From NCBI RefSeq assembly GCF_028618525.1, contig NZ_JAQITC010000012.1, positions 1 to 64,000 on the forward strand: a DNA stretch of 64,000 nucleotides, given 5' to 3'. Numbering within the stretch: position 1 is the first letter of the stretch; each line of letters starts with the position of its first letter. Source of the stretch: Bartonella sp. AU55XJBT. GTDB lineage: Bacteria; Pseudomonadota; Alphaproteobacteria; Rhizobiales; Rhizobiaceae. The position numbers were made by a program, and so were the translations under genes. The notes under the pieces are model-generated. The model was not told where the DNA came from and searched no databases. It worked only from the letters and a program-made list of their open reading frames with translations. Below, piece after piece: positions 21,201-30,140 of the stretch.

Positions 21201-21736
21201 CTCTTCTTTCTTACGGAACCTTAAAAGGAAATATTACCACAGCTCTGGTTGGGAATGCCGCAAATTTGGATGGGACTGAAATCCTTAATCTATCCGCAAC
21301 CCTTGGTCAGAAATTAGCAACCGATACAAAAGGATTGGTCTTTGAACCACAAGTGCAATTCATTTATCAAAATCTCATGTTTGATATTTTCTCAGATACC
21401 AATGGCTTAAAAGTAGACATGGGCAATCCGCATCAATGGTTGGTTCGTTTTGGTGGACGTTTAACAAAAACGATAACGGCTGTTGAAAAAAACAAGGCTG
21501 TTTCCTTCTATGGCAAAATGAATGTTATCAGAACTTTTGGTGATGGTAAAATAATAAAAATTGCTGATACCTTTGATCTTGATCCTACCGGCTCTTCAAT
21601 TGAGGGAGGCATGGGTGTGAATGCTTATTTTTCTGAAAATGTCGTGCTAAGTGGTGATATTAGCTACCGGCAAAAATTGCAAAAAGCTGGTGTATCGGGG
21701 ACCAATGTATCTGGCGGAATACGGTATCGTTTTTAA
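18293..21736 (+). CDS. Iba-type autotransporter 6 with P/S/T-rich head (1147 aa)
   Basis: Signal peptide MKKNVLLYTVSGLLFYSSTSLSYA, then about 330 residues (roughly 55-390) very rich in P, S, T, E and K (for example PPSPPPSTPSAP, ETPTTEATTTGPAS) before a normal passenger (AVHADGKNSKIQMNGGTVDV, LKLVADHSSLEGR), WDFRLQ and a barrel ending YRF. The head probably acts as an extended stalk. It is the only gene here with this insertion. The passenger and barrel are full length and show no frameshift. Surface display is family knowledge; the partner is unknown. Confidence 0.92.
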   Translation: MKKNVLLYTVSGLLFYSSTSLSYAVQYNHSTHHHGSVIDSVPLKTPLNTSRVFNPYDNSPDGVGQRPPSPPPSTPSAPRLSTTSDSTTITTPPTNNGSATPPSTGAVTSTNTVTPQVQSEGNLRSGTGSTGETTHSSTQPTPPVKSTKLKTSTGSSEAKTITKPETPSKSTETSKDSTQNSKEKAPSPNGATGNADSSSKQNSEHAQENTQPSTTKATEGVQSSPEATQGTPITQSPTREETPTTEATTTGPASTTDVVKSRRRSGVPSSPTDSSSEETPPNSTVSSQPEVTRPSSNSLPTPKTSESSKSETKVSATSREPESRQRILLRPEAGVQKVSANSEPIKPTAEQSSAPKVPELTQSISLRPAVGKSELTHPISPIQPEKPVQSENISASVEAKNGETIALHNKKIQDRWSAVHADGKNSKIQMNGGTVDVGFIALSVSDGGEIEAKDITVTAETAGLVNIEGTINLKDSSIHVTGKSESSGIIFRNNLYRAPQRRHPRNAERNANTIQEQDIAGKVNLENTKLFVENGAGINLYGTNTSGVISLKNSELHADILLKNIKNESGSTNTLKLVADHSSLEGRVRTSKDNRTIFDLKEETKWLLKPNKNAVNSDNISSDDAVLDDYGQFALDEKSFSNLSVLRLTNSAIMFEKPVERHYQTLFIGPNLSQEDETAHTATVYSAAGLSEIYVNTQWNEHSPVTEQQTDRIMINGDVLGSTVVHINLQETDKKTDSSAVWEEHMASLPLGTHGISIIQVSGQANENSFRLAGNYMTIGGQPYKYVLTSYKPGTSHESQNLFGKNNRDFWDFRLQNAYIDKDKKVRALLPQVANYLTLPNALFSSGFADVNNQNTLLDAMQTTVFGAKDNKKNNFFFSSYGEKVALSSNRGPLRYGYDADVNYSALQLGAVLAAFEGKDISTHFGLLGTYGKLAFTPKEMQDSEKTTLDKWSLTAYSGIQHSNGLYVNALLSYGTLKGNITTALVGNAANLDGTEILNLSATLGQKLATDTKGLVFEPQVQFIYQNLMFDIFSDTNGLKVDMGNPHQWLVRFGGRLTKTITAVEKNKAVSFYGKMNVIRTFGDGKIIKIADTFDLDPTGSSIEGGMGVNAYFSENVVLSGDISYRQKLQKAGVSGTNVSGGIRYRF

Positions 21737-21765
21737 AGCAAAAACACTTTTAACTTCAATAAAAT

Positions 21766-21796
21766 AAAAGGGCAGCATGTTGTGCTGCTTTTTTAT
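21766..21796 (+). terminator. Rho-independent terminator closing the autotransporter array
   Basis: Stem AAAAGGGCAGCA/TGCTGCTTTTTT with a 5-base loop and T tail, 30 bp after the stop. Confidence 0.87.
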
Positions 21797-22129
21797 TTAA
21801 ACGTATATTTTTAAAATTCTCAAAAGTCATTACATCATCAAATAACATATTTATTTATAATGATTTTTTATCTATTGAATAAAAACTGAATACCATCGCA
21901 TTCTCTCATTTCCAAGAGATTCATCTTGAAGAATTCGCTTGCACATCACAAGCAGAAACGTTGGTGTATGGATAAAAACAATTTAAGAAAGATATAAAAA
22001 TGCTTCTTATGAACCATAACGCAAGGAGGCTCTCAACATTGAAAATTGGCACAGTGTATCATAATACCAGCCTGATCCCTTGATATGCAAAAAATAGCAA
22101 CGTTTATACCATTCTTTTGTACCACTTAG
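21797..22129. other. Gene-free interval
   Basis: About 330 bp between the last autotransporter terminator and the first Brt-like cassette. I see no gene; the DNA is AT-rich with no clear repeat. Confidence 0.45.
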
Positions 22130-22574
22130 AGGCTTTTACACTCTACACTTCACGGAGCATCGTCCTATACCATTCACGAAACACCATTGTGAAATGATCC
22201 GGAGCATTGAGAAAGATTTCTTTAAAGCAAGCATATAAATTGGCAACAACAAATCTATTCTGTTTTAAATATTTTGTTTTGCATGGGGCGTGTTCCCTCA
22301 ATAAAAACTCTCCCCGATCATTATGATATCTCCGCTGCATCAAAAGGACCAAACAAGTTATTTTGGTTATTGGCTAAAACAGCACCGTAAAGATGCCTTG
22401 AGCTTAACAACCAAGTCTTTTCCTTTGTGAAAAACAGAGCTGAAAACTTGAGTTTAGTGAGCGAATATTGAAAATTTGAAAGGCAAACAGTCTCTCATTA
22501 AAAAAATCTATCCGTTTCAAGAAAAACTATTTTTATTGCCAATCTCCTAAAATTACTTTACACATTAGAAAATG

Positions 22575-22783
22575 TTTTTGGTCGCATACGCAACGACCAA
22601 TAGGGCCTTGAAAACCTGAAACCCTAGCGTAAAAATGAACCCACTCTGTGGGTGTCCCGGAATTCCGGGAGATTTTGCTATGTCCAGGTGCTTTTCAGCA
22701 CTAAAAGCAAAATGCTGACTAGGGTTCAGTGTTTTCAAGCTCCCGGAATACTCATGCGAGGGCGCTCGCAACCGGAGGGGAAA
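22575..22783 (+). ncRNA. Structured leader RNA, Brt family (copy A)
   Basis: About 200 bases directly before the XRE gene. Visible helices: GGTCG/CGACC (22580-22598), CCCA/TGGG (22640-22653), CTTGAAAAC (22607-22615) with GTTTTCAAG (22731-22739), CCCTAG (22622-22627) with CTAGGG (22719-22724), and a TGCGAG/CTCGCA hairpin next to the ribosome site CCGGAGGGG. ATTCCGGGAG (22662-22671) can pair either with the TCCCGG directly before it or with CTCCCGGAAT (22740-22749), which are exclusive folds. Copy B keeps these helices with compensating changes. Bartonella Brt sRNAs sit in tandem with XRE regulators (trp) and are reported to control them and badA; assignment rests on context and remembered description. 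Confidence 0.7.
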
Positions 22784-23143
22784 ATGAAAACTCAAAATCT
22801 TAATATTGATCTTTTTGTTGGCAAAAAAATTCGTTTGAGACGAAAAGTATTGGGAATGTCTCAAAAAACATTAGGACAACACTTAAGAGTTACTTTTCAA
22901 CAAATCCAGAAATATGAAAAAGGCTTAAATCGTGTAAGCGCAGGACGTTTAAAGGAAATTTCCGATATTTTGAATGTTCCTCTTGCCTTTTTTTACACTG
23001 ATATTATCACAAAAGAAAATGCCCCGTACCATCATGAAGAAATCGCATCAAATAAAGAGGAGTTTTTGCTTTTAAAAAGTTTTAGAATCCTTCCGTCTAT
23101 CAAACAGAAAGCCATTTTAAAATTAATTTCTGATCAGAATTAA
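22784..23143 (+). CDS. XRE-family DNA-binding regulator (Trp-like, 119 aa)
   Basis: Start ATG 22784 has a strong GGAGGGG site. Residues about 14-67 form a Cro/C1 helix-turn-helix (IRLRRKVLGMSQKTLG, then FQQIQKYEKGLNRVSAGRL), followed by LKEISDILNVPLAFFYTDI and a C-terminal helix rich in leucine. Such proteins bind DNA as dimers. In Bartonella this family follows Brt RNAs and is implicated in control of surface adhesin genes, and here it sits directly after six autotransporter genes, so it could regulate them (inference). Frame and length are intact, unlike the second copy at 35210. Confidence 0.9.
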   Translation: MKTQNLNIDLFVGKKIRLRRKVLGMSQKTLGQHLRVTFQQIQKYEKGLNRVSAGRLKEISDILNVPLAFFYTDIITKENAPYHHEEIASNKEEFLLLKSFRILPSIKQKAILKLISDQN

Positions 23144-23350
23144 AATGTTTTACATGATCTTTATCCTTTAATCTGCTTGCTATTCTAAGAACAAAGCACT
23201 GCAATTTATAAACAATTGGGCTTCTTAATTTAGCAAGTTCCCCTTAGTTGACTTCCTACGATATGAAACACGATATTTTCTTTTCATAAGCACTCATACC
23301 GCTTCATAAATATTTCTGAAAATATCTTAAAACGCATCACGGTGATAGCA

Positions 23351-24619
23351 CTCTTGTTTGTCCTTCACTTCCTCCTCAGATCTGTAAACAATCCAATTTC
23401 TCATCAAGAGGGGTCTCACTGTTGAGCCCTCCTATCAATACATCTCCTAAATATCTCTGCATCGATTATTTTTGTAAAATAACATATTGATTTATCATGA
23501 TAAATCATCTTTTCCAACTTTAAGACCAAATCGTCTAAGGATTTCCTCATCACCGCCCTTCTCCTATGGATAAATCAATCAAAATCGCTTGTTTTCCCAT
23601 CACAAGCAAAGGTGGTGTATAAGTCAAAAAAGAATAAAATATCCCAAGAATCTCAAGTACCAAAAGCTGTCGCAACATTGGAAAATGGTAAAGTGACGTT
23701 GCTGAGAAATATGACAATGCCAACTTGCTCCTTCATTAAGCATAAAGATGGTTGTGCTCTATAGATTTTATATTATTTCCATGAAAGCTTTATACCTTCA
23801 CAGGCAGCATCACATCACAAACCGACATCACGAAACGGGCACTGTTACAAAATGGGGGTGACAAGCCTTGAGAAATATTTCTTTACAATAAGCGCATACA
23901 TTGGAAACAATAAATCTATTCTTTTTGAATCGTTCTGTTTTGCATGAGGGGCGTGATCCCATTAAAAAACGCAATAAACACAAACATAAAAAATGTCTGA
24001 TCTTCACGCTTTAAAAGACAGTGCTTTAAATTCCTTTAAAAGCTATAAAGCAGAAAAGATAATGGTAAAAACACCACCTTTACAGCTTTATAATTCTCCC
24101 CCAATGAAGCTGCCTCCCTTTTTCAAATATGAATCCCAACAGAAATATACGCGCTCCAATCTGGCATACAAAAACGAAAACAGAAGAGAAAATACTAAAC
24201 CGCCTCTTTATCTCAAACATAGAGCTTGCAGTGACTAACTGCTTCATATCACCATACTTTAAAGGAAACGGCTTCATAAGGCATCACGGGGCGGTCTTAA
24301 TATTCTCTTGCCCCCTTCCCCAAACGAAAAAATGAAGTGCCCTACCAACCCAATCTTTAACACAATGCGTAAAACAATGTTGTATAAACAATCCGTCTTC
24401 TCCTAAAGCCTCTTTCACTCGGCTTCCCACAGATATGCGTGCACTTCCTATCACCTTAAAAGAGACTGTAGACTCTATTTGACAGAACAGCAAAATGATA
24501 ATTTAAATACCCAAACGCGCTTAAAACATAGAGACTCGACAAACACATTCTTCATTCAAATCACTGCTCTACCTCATCATTATAATCACGTAGAACAGCC
24601 AATATGAATGAAGTTTAGA
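23351..24619. other. Gene-poor interval with half-cassette repeat
   Basis: No convincing gene. Bases about 23805-23970 are a decayed copy of the upstream half of the Brt-like cassette (compare 22150-22310; shared core TTGCATGAGGGGCGTG). The remainder is AT-rich with only short frames that lack ribosome sites and recognisable composition. Confidence 0.5.
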
Positions 24620-25024
24620 TTATTCTTCTAATTCCTTTGTAAGTCCAGAGAGTTGCATAGCTTTCGAAAGATCATTGACTGCATTTAAATGTGTTTGAAG
24701 TAGTTCACTATTACGCTGTAATTTTTTTTGTAAATCAGACAGCAAACTTTCAACTTCATGCTCAATATCTTGATTCATGTAACGTCTCACATCGCTCATC
24801 GATTTATTAAGATCACGCAAACCACGTATTTTACATAAATTTATTTCTTCGTAATCTGGAATACCACTGCTTTCTAGCATATTGCTTTCATAATCAACCA
24901 CTTGGGTTAATCCTTTAACAGCAGCGACAAATTTCGTCATCGCCCAATCACGATCAATAAGATTATTATCAAGAACTTTTGCTTTTGCTGCAAAACTATC
25001 ATCACCATATTGCACTACAGACAT
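24620..25024 (-). CDS. FlgN-like flagellar chaperone relic or orphan (134 aa)
   Basis: I start at 25024 (MSVVQYGDDSF...), which has GAAGGGGA upstream; seven extra codons are possible to 25045. The product is almost all helical, with heptad-like spacing (DLQKKLQRNSELLQTHLNAVNDL) and a central DYESNMLESSGIPDYEEINLCKIRGLRDLNK segment that resembles FlgN-type export chaperones for hook-associated proteins. Rodent lineage-4 Bartonella lack flagella, so this would be an orphan that has kept an open frame or been given another job. The family call is tentative; a generic coiled-coil protein is the alternative. No flagellar neighbour is present. Confidence 0.5.
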   Translation of the reverse strand: MSVVQYGDDSFAAKAKVLDNNLIDRDWAMTKFVAAVKGLTQVVDYESNMLESSGIPDYEEINLCKIRGLRDLNKSMSDVRRYMNQDIEHEVESLLSDLQKKLQRNSELLQTHLNAVNDLSKAMQLSGLTKELEE

Positions 25025-26431
25025 TTTTATTTCCCCTTCAACCAATTGTTCAATCTTGCTTTCAAATGAGGGAGATTAAACAGTTTTCCTTCCATGCTGA
25101 TACACTCAACCACGCTCGTGATGCGAACATTGCTCAGACAACAGCACAACAATCCTTAAAAGCGTCTACCACTTCAACTCTTAACGTATTCTCTGAAATA
25201 TTTTCTTGCTTTGCTCCAAAATCATTCTTGCTACTATACGCATTCACCAAAACGCTATAAACTTAAAACCTCTGCGTAGACACTATCGAAACTTCCAAAT
25301 TTTCCCAAATGTTCTCTGTCTATTTTGCCTTGTCTATCTCATTTTTTTGTCTATCTCATCTTTGCCTATTTTATCACCACCAAGCCTTCAACAGAAAACG
25401 ACAATGCTCTGACGATAACCTTGGCAATAAAAAACGCTTGCAAAAAAACGCCTGCCAGCAAAAATTCGCAGCACATAGAGACTTAAGCCTATTAAAAACT
25501 TCAGCATTTCACCGATAGCAGCATTTTACCCTCCATAACTTTACGGCTTTTCTGCACCTAACCCTGCATACTCTCTGGTGCCCATTAGCACCCTACAAGA
25601 TTAGTTTGCTTCCATTCAAAAGACACACTCCCACCCCCCTGCTCTTTCTGCATCCATGCAGTATTCTGCACAACACACAAAGAGAATGCTCTTTTGAACA
25701 GATCAGCCATATAGCACTCTTAAAAAAGACATCTTAAAATAGCTAAATAGCCATCCATCTCCCTTTTTCAATTATCATTTCGCTTTTCTTTGCAGTGAGC
25801 AACTATATAAAATTTTTTGAACCTTTTCAAGCATTTCTTCACCCATCCGTTCGATACGCTTTCAATCATATCTTCACGCGCTTGTTTGAAAAAAACCAAT
25901 CTCTTAAAAGACGCCCAAACGCATTACACCCAAACTCATTTTACACAAGTCCATTGCGCACCGGCTCCCATGAAAGGTATCATGACAAATCCTCTATGAA
26001 ATGGATAAAATCCATTGAGCGGCCACCTCTTTACGCTTCATAAAAGAGAAAACCGACACCCTCACACACTCAATCCCCCAAAGTGACCTCCCTTAGCACT
26101 TGAAAATACTTCATAAGAAGTATGCCTTTCTTGTACAGTTTCACACCATACGGCTCTCTCTGCTTGTAATATTCAAGAAACATGGCTTTGGTTGATTGAA
26201 TATAAAAAGATTTAAAATGAGAGAATCTTTCGGTATTCAAGGCTCTCATTCAAGCTGAAGAACACTTAGCTCCCCCCATAACTCTTTGCAAAATTTTCCC
26301 CTCATCTTCCTGTCGATTATTTCACGCGCAGCAGTACAATCCACTCTTAATATCACAGCTTTACAGGCACCCTAGCCTAAACACAGAGTTTATAATAAAG
26401 GCCCAATTTCTACGACATCCCCTTCTCACTA
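25025..26431. other. Gene-poor interval
   Basis: About 1.4 kb with no supported gene. Frames up to about 80 codons occur on the plus strand (25795-26043) but have overlapping alternatives and no ribosome site. The right end (26095-26265) holds a mobile-element relic, listed separately. Confidence 0.5.
26095..26265 (-). pseudogene. Integrase-associated relic, fragment 1
   Basis: Bases about 26110-26175 share TTTCTTGTACAGTTTCAC and flanking strings with 31135-31175, and 26211-26265 carry the dispersed repeat found again at 31220-31273. In the 31-kb copy this sequence lies just upstream of an integrase Arm-domain frame, so this is a decayed fragment of the same element. No reading frame survives. 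Confidence 0.4.
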
Positions 26432-26518
26432 TCACCCCTTTAAATAAAGAAAAAATTTTAAGCTTGCCGAATATGGTGTATCAGCATATATCGCTGACTG
26501 TGACATATTGTTATTCAT
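26432..26518 (-). CDS. Micro-ORF with strong ribosome site (28 aa)
   Basis: ATG at 26518 preceded by GGAGGTGATG at ideal spacing. The peptide begins MNNNMSQSAIYADTPYSAS and ends LYLKG; it has no membrane segment or known motif. It is divergent from, and 34 bases from, the start of the small membrane-protein gene at 26553. The main support is the unusually good ribosome site; the length is too short to judge by composition. Confidence 0.3.
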   Translation of the reverse strand: MNNNMSQSAIYADTPYSASLKFFLYLKG

Positions 26519-26552
26519 AACATCACCTCCAAAATAACCGAAAGAGATTCTT

Positions 26553-26678
26553 ATGGCTGATCTCGTAAAGGCCGCGATGCTTTATTCAACCTTGATCATT
26601 ACCCTCAACGCTTTTGTTGTGTTTTTAGCACTCATCATAGATGATATACTAAGCATAATCTCTCAAGCTTTTGTATAA
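26553..26678 (+). CDS. Small single-span membrane protein (41 aa)
   Basis: ATG 26553 follows AAAGAG with suitable spacing. The protein (MADLVKAAMLYSTLIITLNA then FVVFLALIIDDILSII) is almost entirely hydrophobic with charged residues at both ends of the span, typical of small inner-membrane peptides or type I toxins. It stands in a gene desert, divergent from a micro-ORF. I do not recognise the family; function unknown. Confidence 0.45.
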   Translation: MADLVKAAMLYSTLIITLNAFVVFLALIIDDILSIISQAFV

Positions 26679-27892
26679 TCTGTGTAGATAAGCATCTTAA
26701 TTTCCCATAAGGTCAAAGTAAAATTTCGGCTTTCTAGATAAATCACCTCCCAATTTCAAACATCTCTTGCAACTCTTTTGGTGTTAACCTCCACTTTTAT
26801 TTGCATTTTTAACCATCAATTTTTGTCTTTTCACGCTCCTTCACACTTCCCTTCAATACCAACATCATCCTCGCCTTAAAGGACAGAGTTTTCGACCAGA
26901 TCCAATCTGCCAACAATTTATCTTCTTACCGAGCAGGTTATCGAGCCAGTTTCACTTAATTTCCTCCCTCAAGGCATATCACGCCCCTAAAGGATAATAT
27001 TGAAGTGAAGCTTACGTTAAAAAGCACGACCATCTTGATATTTATAAGAAAGAAAGCCGCACCATCATACAACTCAAGCCCCTCATGTCGCCACAGCCCT
27101 TGGCTCTTGAGACAAATTTATAAGAGGCATTTGTCTGCCTTTCTCAATCGTTTTTATTCACGAGGAAACACTTTCATTTTTAACGTGCAAAAAATATGGG
27201 TTTTGCGTGACTCAATCTAGAACAGATTTGAAATGAGAAAGTTTTACGCGTGTCGGGGCTCTCATTCAACATGAAAACAATAAACACTCTTTAGACAATC
27301 AAAACATTGTGCGAATAATATTCACCAAACCCTCGAGAACAAAAAACGCATGCGTAAAGTTTACGTATGGGCACCACCACCACTCAAAACGATAATACCA
27401 CGGCACAATTACAATAAAACCATCTTGGCATAACTGGGCATAAATGGCTCACGCCCTCACCTGAAATGATAATATTCTCAAATAAAAAGCGCTTTTTTAA
27501 AAATAGTGTGAGAAAAATATTTGACTATAAAACGATAATAACTCCATTCAAAATGCTTTTTTCTTTCTCTTAAAAAAAGAAAAAAGTAAATTCCAAACAG
27601 ATATTTTCCTTCCATTTTTTTCAGAATTAGCCGTAAAACTTAAAGCCATGTTTGAAAAAATGAACAGCAACATGGGCTACTCATTTCAGTGTAACATTAC
27701 CACAATTGAAAGCACTTCTTAGCGGAACAGATGACCGTAGGACATCTGCTTCCACAAAGAGTGCAAATCGTAAAAGGCTAACTCTTGAAATCAAAAGAAC
27801 CCTAAAAATGAGAAACAAAAATCCAAAAAACGTAATAGTATCAATAACGATCCAATCCCTTATTGAGATAATAACTTACTGAATTTTATTTT
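26679..27892. other. Gene-poor interval
   Basis: About 1.2 kb without a supported gene. It contains the integrase relic at 27010-27290 and otherwise AT-rich sequence with short random frames. Confidence 0.5.
27010..27290 (-). pseudogene. Integrase N-terminus relic, fragment 2
   Basis: Read on the minus strand, about 27040-27090 (core AGTTGTATGATGGTGCGGC) aligns with the CDGSGLLLHK-coding segment of the relic near 31050 (core AGTTGTGTGATGGGAGCGG). Further matches include ATAAGAGGCATTTGTC against ATAAAAAGGCATTTTTC, and the dispersed repeat at 27230-27290. Stops and indels break every frame. Confidence 0.45.
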
Positions 27893-28111
27893 TTAATGAA
27901 AGCCAAAAAGAAATTCCATATATGCTTGTTTAACATGTCGACAATTTTTAGATTTCTCTCTGGAAGATTCCTCCATCTTTTCACATTTCATTCCCCATTC
28001 TTGCATCAATTTTTCATCTTTCTTAAAATCTTCTACGCTATAAGTCTTTTCGCAACCAGCAACAACAACTCCAGTACAAAGCAGCAATGCTGTAATAACG
28101 ACTTTATTCAT
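27893..28111 (-). CDS. EexN-family lipoprotein, copy 1 (72 aa)
   Basis: Start ATG 28111 with GAAGGGGAA upstream. A lipoprotein signal (MNKVVITALLLCTGVVVAGC) with lipobox VAGC is followed by EKTYSVEDFKKDEKLMQEW and a Cys-containing helix. EexN-type proteins are small outer-membrane lipoproteins linked to entry exclusion or carried with conjugation modules (family knowledge). It is the last of three tandem paralogues on this strand, each with its own ribosome site. Chromosomal copies in Bartonella probably derive from a plasmid or island. Confidence 0.8.
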   Translation of the reverse strand: MNKVVITALLLCTGVVVAGCEKTYSVEDFKKDEKLMQEWGMKCEKMEESSREKSKNCRHVKQAYMEFLFGFH

Positions 28112-28143
28112 CAATAAATTCCCCTTCTTTTTAACGGATAAAT

Positions 28144-28356
28144 TTAGGGCCTCAAAAAAAGTTCTACATATGCTTGTCGAAGGTTTTTACAGTTTTGAGA
28201 AGATTTGAACGGTGAATCATCCTTCTCACATTTCTTTGCCCATTCCTCGTATAATTTTTCATTGGTTTTAAATTCTTCTACGCTATAAGTCTTTTCGCAA
28301 CCAGCAACAGCAAGTCCAGTACAAAGCAGCAATGCTGTGATAACAACTTTATTCAT
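28144..28356 (-). CDS. EexN-family lipoprotein, copy 2 (70 aa)
   Basis: The signal (MNKVVITALLLCTGLAVAGC) is almost identical to copy 1, then EKTYSVEEFKTNEKLYEEWAKKC. The mature part diverges after the lipobox while keeping the YSVEEF block and two later cysteines that could form a disulfide. It starts 32 bp upstream of copy 1 in transcription order, with AAGGGAA before the ATG. Same family and inferred role as copy 1. Confidence 0.8.
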   Translation of the reverse strand: MNKVVITALLLCTGLAVAGCEKTYSVEEFKTNEKLYEEWAKKCEKDDSPFKSSQNCKNLRQAYVELFLRP

Positions 28357-28545
28357 GATTTAATTCCCTTCCTTTTTTCGGATTTCCAAAGTTTAGGACA
28401 CACTTTAGTGTCCCGTGAAAATTGCACATTTGGTTCACTGTGCATTTTCAAAAATTTTAAAATGCACTTCTGTAGGTGATTTTTTTACAACCCCTAAATC
28501 AATAGAATGCAAAGAAAGCATCCTTCTATCGATAGTGTTGATAAT

Positions 28546-28833
28546 TTAATTATTGTCTTGCTGTTTTTCAGTTTCATTCCCCTTTTTGCTATTTTCACGA
28601 AGTTCCTTTGCAAGATTTCTATAATGCTCTTGAAAAAGTTCCATATCGGCTTGCATGACATTTTGACAATTCTTAGTTGCAAAAGCAGAGGGTCCCATTT
28701 TATCGCATTTTTTTACCCATTCTTGCATCAATTTTTTATCTTTCTTAAATTCCTCAACACTGTAGTTTTTTTCACAACCACCAACAACAAGCCCTGTGCA
28801 AAGCAACAGTGCTGTTAGAATAATCTTGTTCAT
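28546..28833 (-). CDS. EexN-family lipoprotein, copy 3 (95 aa)
   Basis: First of the three in transcription order. Signal MNKIILTALLLCTGLVVGGC, then EKNYSVEEFKKDKKLMQEWVKKC and a longer polar tail (ending NETEKQQDNN) that the other two lack. The 190-bp gap to copy 2 contains direct terminator-like T/A runs but no gene. The graded divergence of the three copies suggests serial tandem duplication. Confidence 0.8.
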   Translation of the reverse strand: MNKIILTALLLCTGLVVGGCEKNYSVEEFKKDKKLMQEWVKKCDKMGPSAFATKNCQNVMQADMELFQEHYRNLAKELRENSKKGNETEKQQDNN

Positions 28834-29912
28834 GAATTTACCCCTCTTTTTATTTTATACTTTGAGAACGACATCGTTGGGTTCACAAAATCCCTGTATT
28901 GTGCTCTTGCGTATCACTTTCCTTTGACAAATACGGACACCTTCACGCCAATATATTGAATCATGAGAGCTGCTTTATTGGACTTGCATCTGTAATGTTA
29001 TCTACGCAGTGGCTCTTTATATTTGAACGGTTTAGACTTCAGCAGCAATTTTGATATCTTGATATTTTCAAAAAGCTTTTTAGTTACTTTTTCTTCAAGA
29101 ACCACTTTATCATGAGAAGCAGTACGCGTATCGTATCAAAAATTCATCATGCTGAGATCCATTGCAAATTTTCTGCAAATGAAACAACAACTCTTTTAAT
29201 GATTTGATTGCGCTCTTGCTTATTTTTTAATCCGCCGTGAAAGAAAAAAACTTAAACGCCCCCAACACTTTTTAAATGCCAATAGAAATTCTAAAAAAGC
29301 GATCCTATACATTCCTAATAGCCATAAAAAAGATTATTCCTTGACCATCATCAAGTAGCCCTCAATAATCAGCCCCCAAAATCACACAAATGAAAGAAAT
29401 AATCTCCATATCATACTCAATGATTTCTTTTTGTTATGAGGAAAGTTTATAGCGCACCCCTATCAATCAATTTTATTGATTTTTATTTCCCCCTTATAAA
29501 CATGAATATAATTTAATAAAACGAAATATTCCGTAGCAGAAAAAAATAATCAACGCTACTGTTAATTTACATTATTTACCCATCTATTTCATTAAAATAA
29601 ACAAAAAATAACTCCACATTTAAAATCATGATCAAGACAATTTTTATGGAAGAATAAACCGAACTCTCCAGTGATGATACAAATAACAAAGGGGATGATG
29701 ACGATCACATCTATAAGAAAAAAGTTGCAACGAAGAATTTTTTATAGGTTCAAAACTCTTTCATGAAATGAATCTTATGAAAAAACCCCTCGTAAAAAAA
29801 AGAGGAGCGCTTTTATCACCGTTAACTTCATGAAAAACGACCGATACATCTTTTAAAAAACACTCAAACCAACGCACATTTATTAACATATATCTGTTAT
29901 CGTACGTCATTT
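28834..29912. other. Gene-free interval with decayed coding sequence
   Basis: About 1.1 kb between the lipoproteins and the partition genes. On the minus strand stretches near 29050-29250 have codon-like composition (for example EEKVTKKLFENIKISKLLLKSK) but are cut by frameshifts and stops, so it looks like a dead gene I cannot name. Nothing else is visible. Confidence 0.4.
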
Positions 29913-30140
29913 TTATTTTCCGTATTTTTTTGTAAGCAATTCGCGCACCTCATCGGCCATTTTAGTTCCACGACTTGCACAACTTACCTTCATTAACCGA
30001 TGCAAAGTTTCTGGAATATCGATTGTGAGGCGCTTCATCTCTCCACTCGTGTTTCCTTTGTGGCTTCCTACCCATGCATCAGCCGTTAAAGGAATGGATT
30101 TATTGGTTGGTTTCATACCAATTTTAATTTTTTTATTCAT
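29913..30140 (-). CDS. Ribbon-helix-helix partition partner (75 aa)
   Basis: The C-terminal half (MKRLTIDIPETLHRLMKVSC then KMADEVRELLTKKYGK) is a clear ribbon-helix-helix fold, with the beta-strand RLTIDIP and helix ETLHRLMKVS. The N-terminal ~35 residues are basic and flexible (MNKKIKIGMKPTNK), the layout of ParG-type centromere-binding proteins. It overlaps the end of parA by ATGA, so the two are translationally coupled. Such proteins bind the partition site and repress the operon; the large inverted repeat upstream of parA is the obvious operator candidate. Confidence 0.85.
   Translation of the reverse strand: MNKKIKIGMKPTNKSIPLTADAWVGSHKGNTSGEMKRLTIDIPETLHRLMKVSCASRGTKMADEVRELLTKKYGK

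Larger units (their letters stand above)
22130..23350 (+). repeat. Brt-like RNA/XRE cassette, copy A
   Basis: About 1.2 kb aligns along its length with 34600-35765: a degenerate upstream half (core TTGAGAAAGATTT), the structured leader, the XRE gene and about 200 bp of 3' flank (shared ATATGAAACAC and TTTTCATAAGC strings). The whole unit, not just the gene, has been duplicated. A further copy of only the upstream half lies at about 23805-23970. Confidence 0.75.

Noticed and set aside
22143..22352. 69-codon minus-strand frame in the upstream half of cassette A, with a counterpart at 34615-34953
   Set aside because: The two copies align as DNA, but frames start and end differently and the solo copies are broken; better treated as a degenerate repeat than a gene.
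25795..26043. 82-codon plus-strand frame in the gene desert
   Set aside because: Overlapped by another frame of similar length, no ribosome site, basic/aromatic composition typical of random AT-rich translation.
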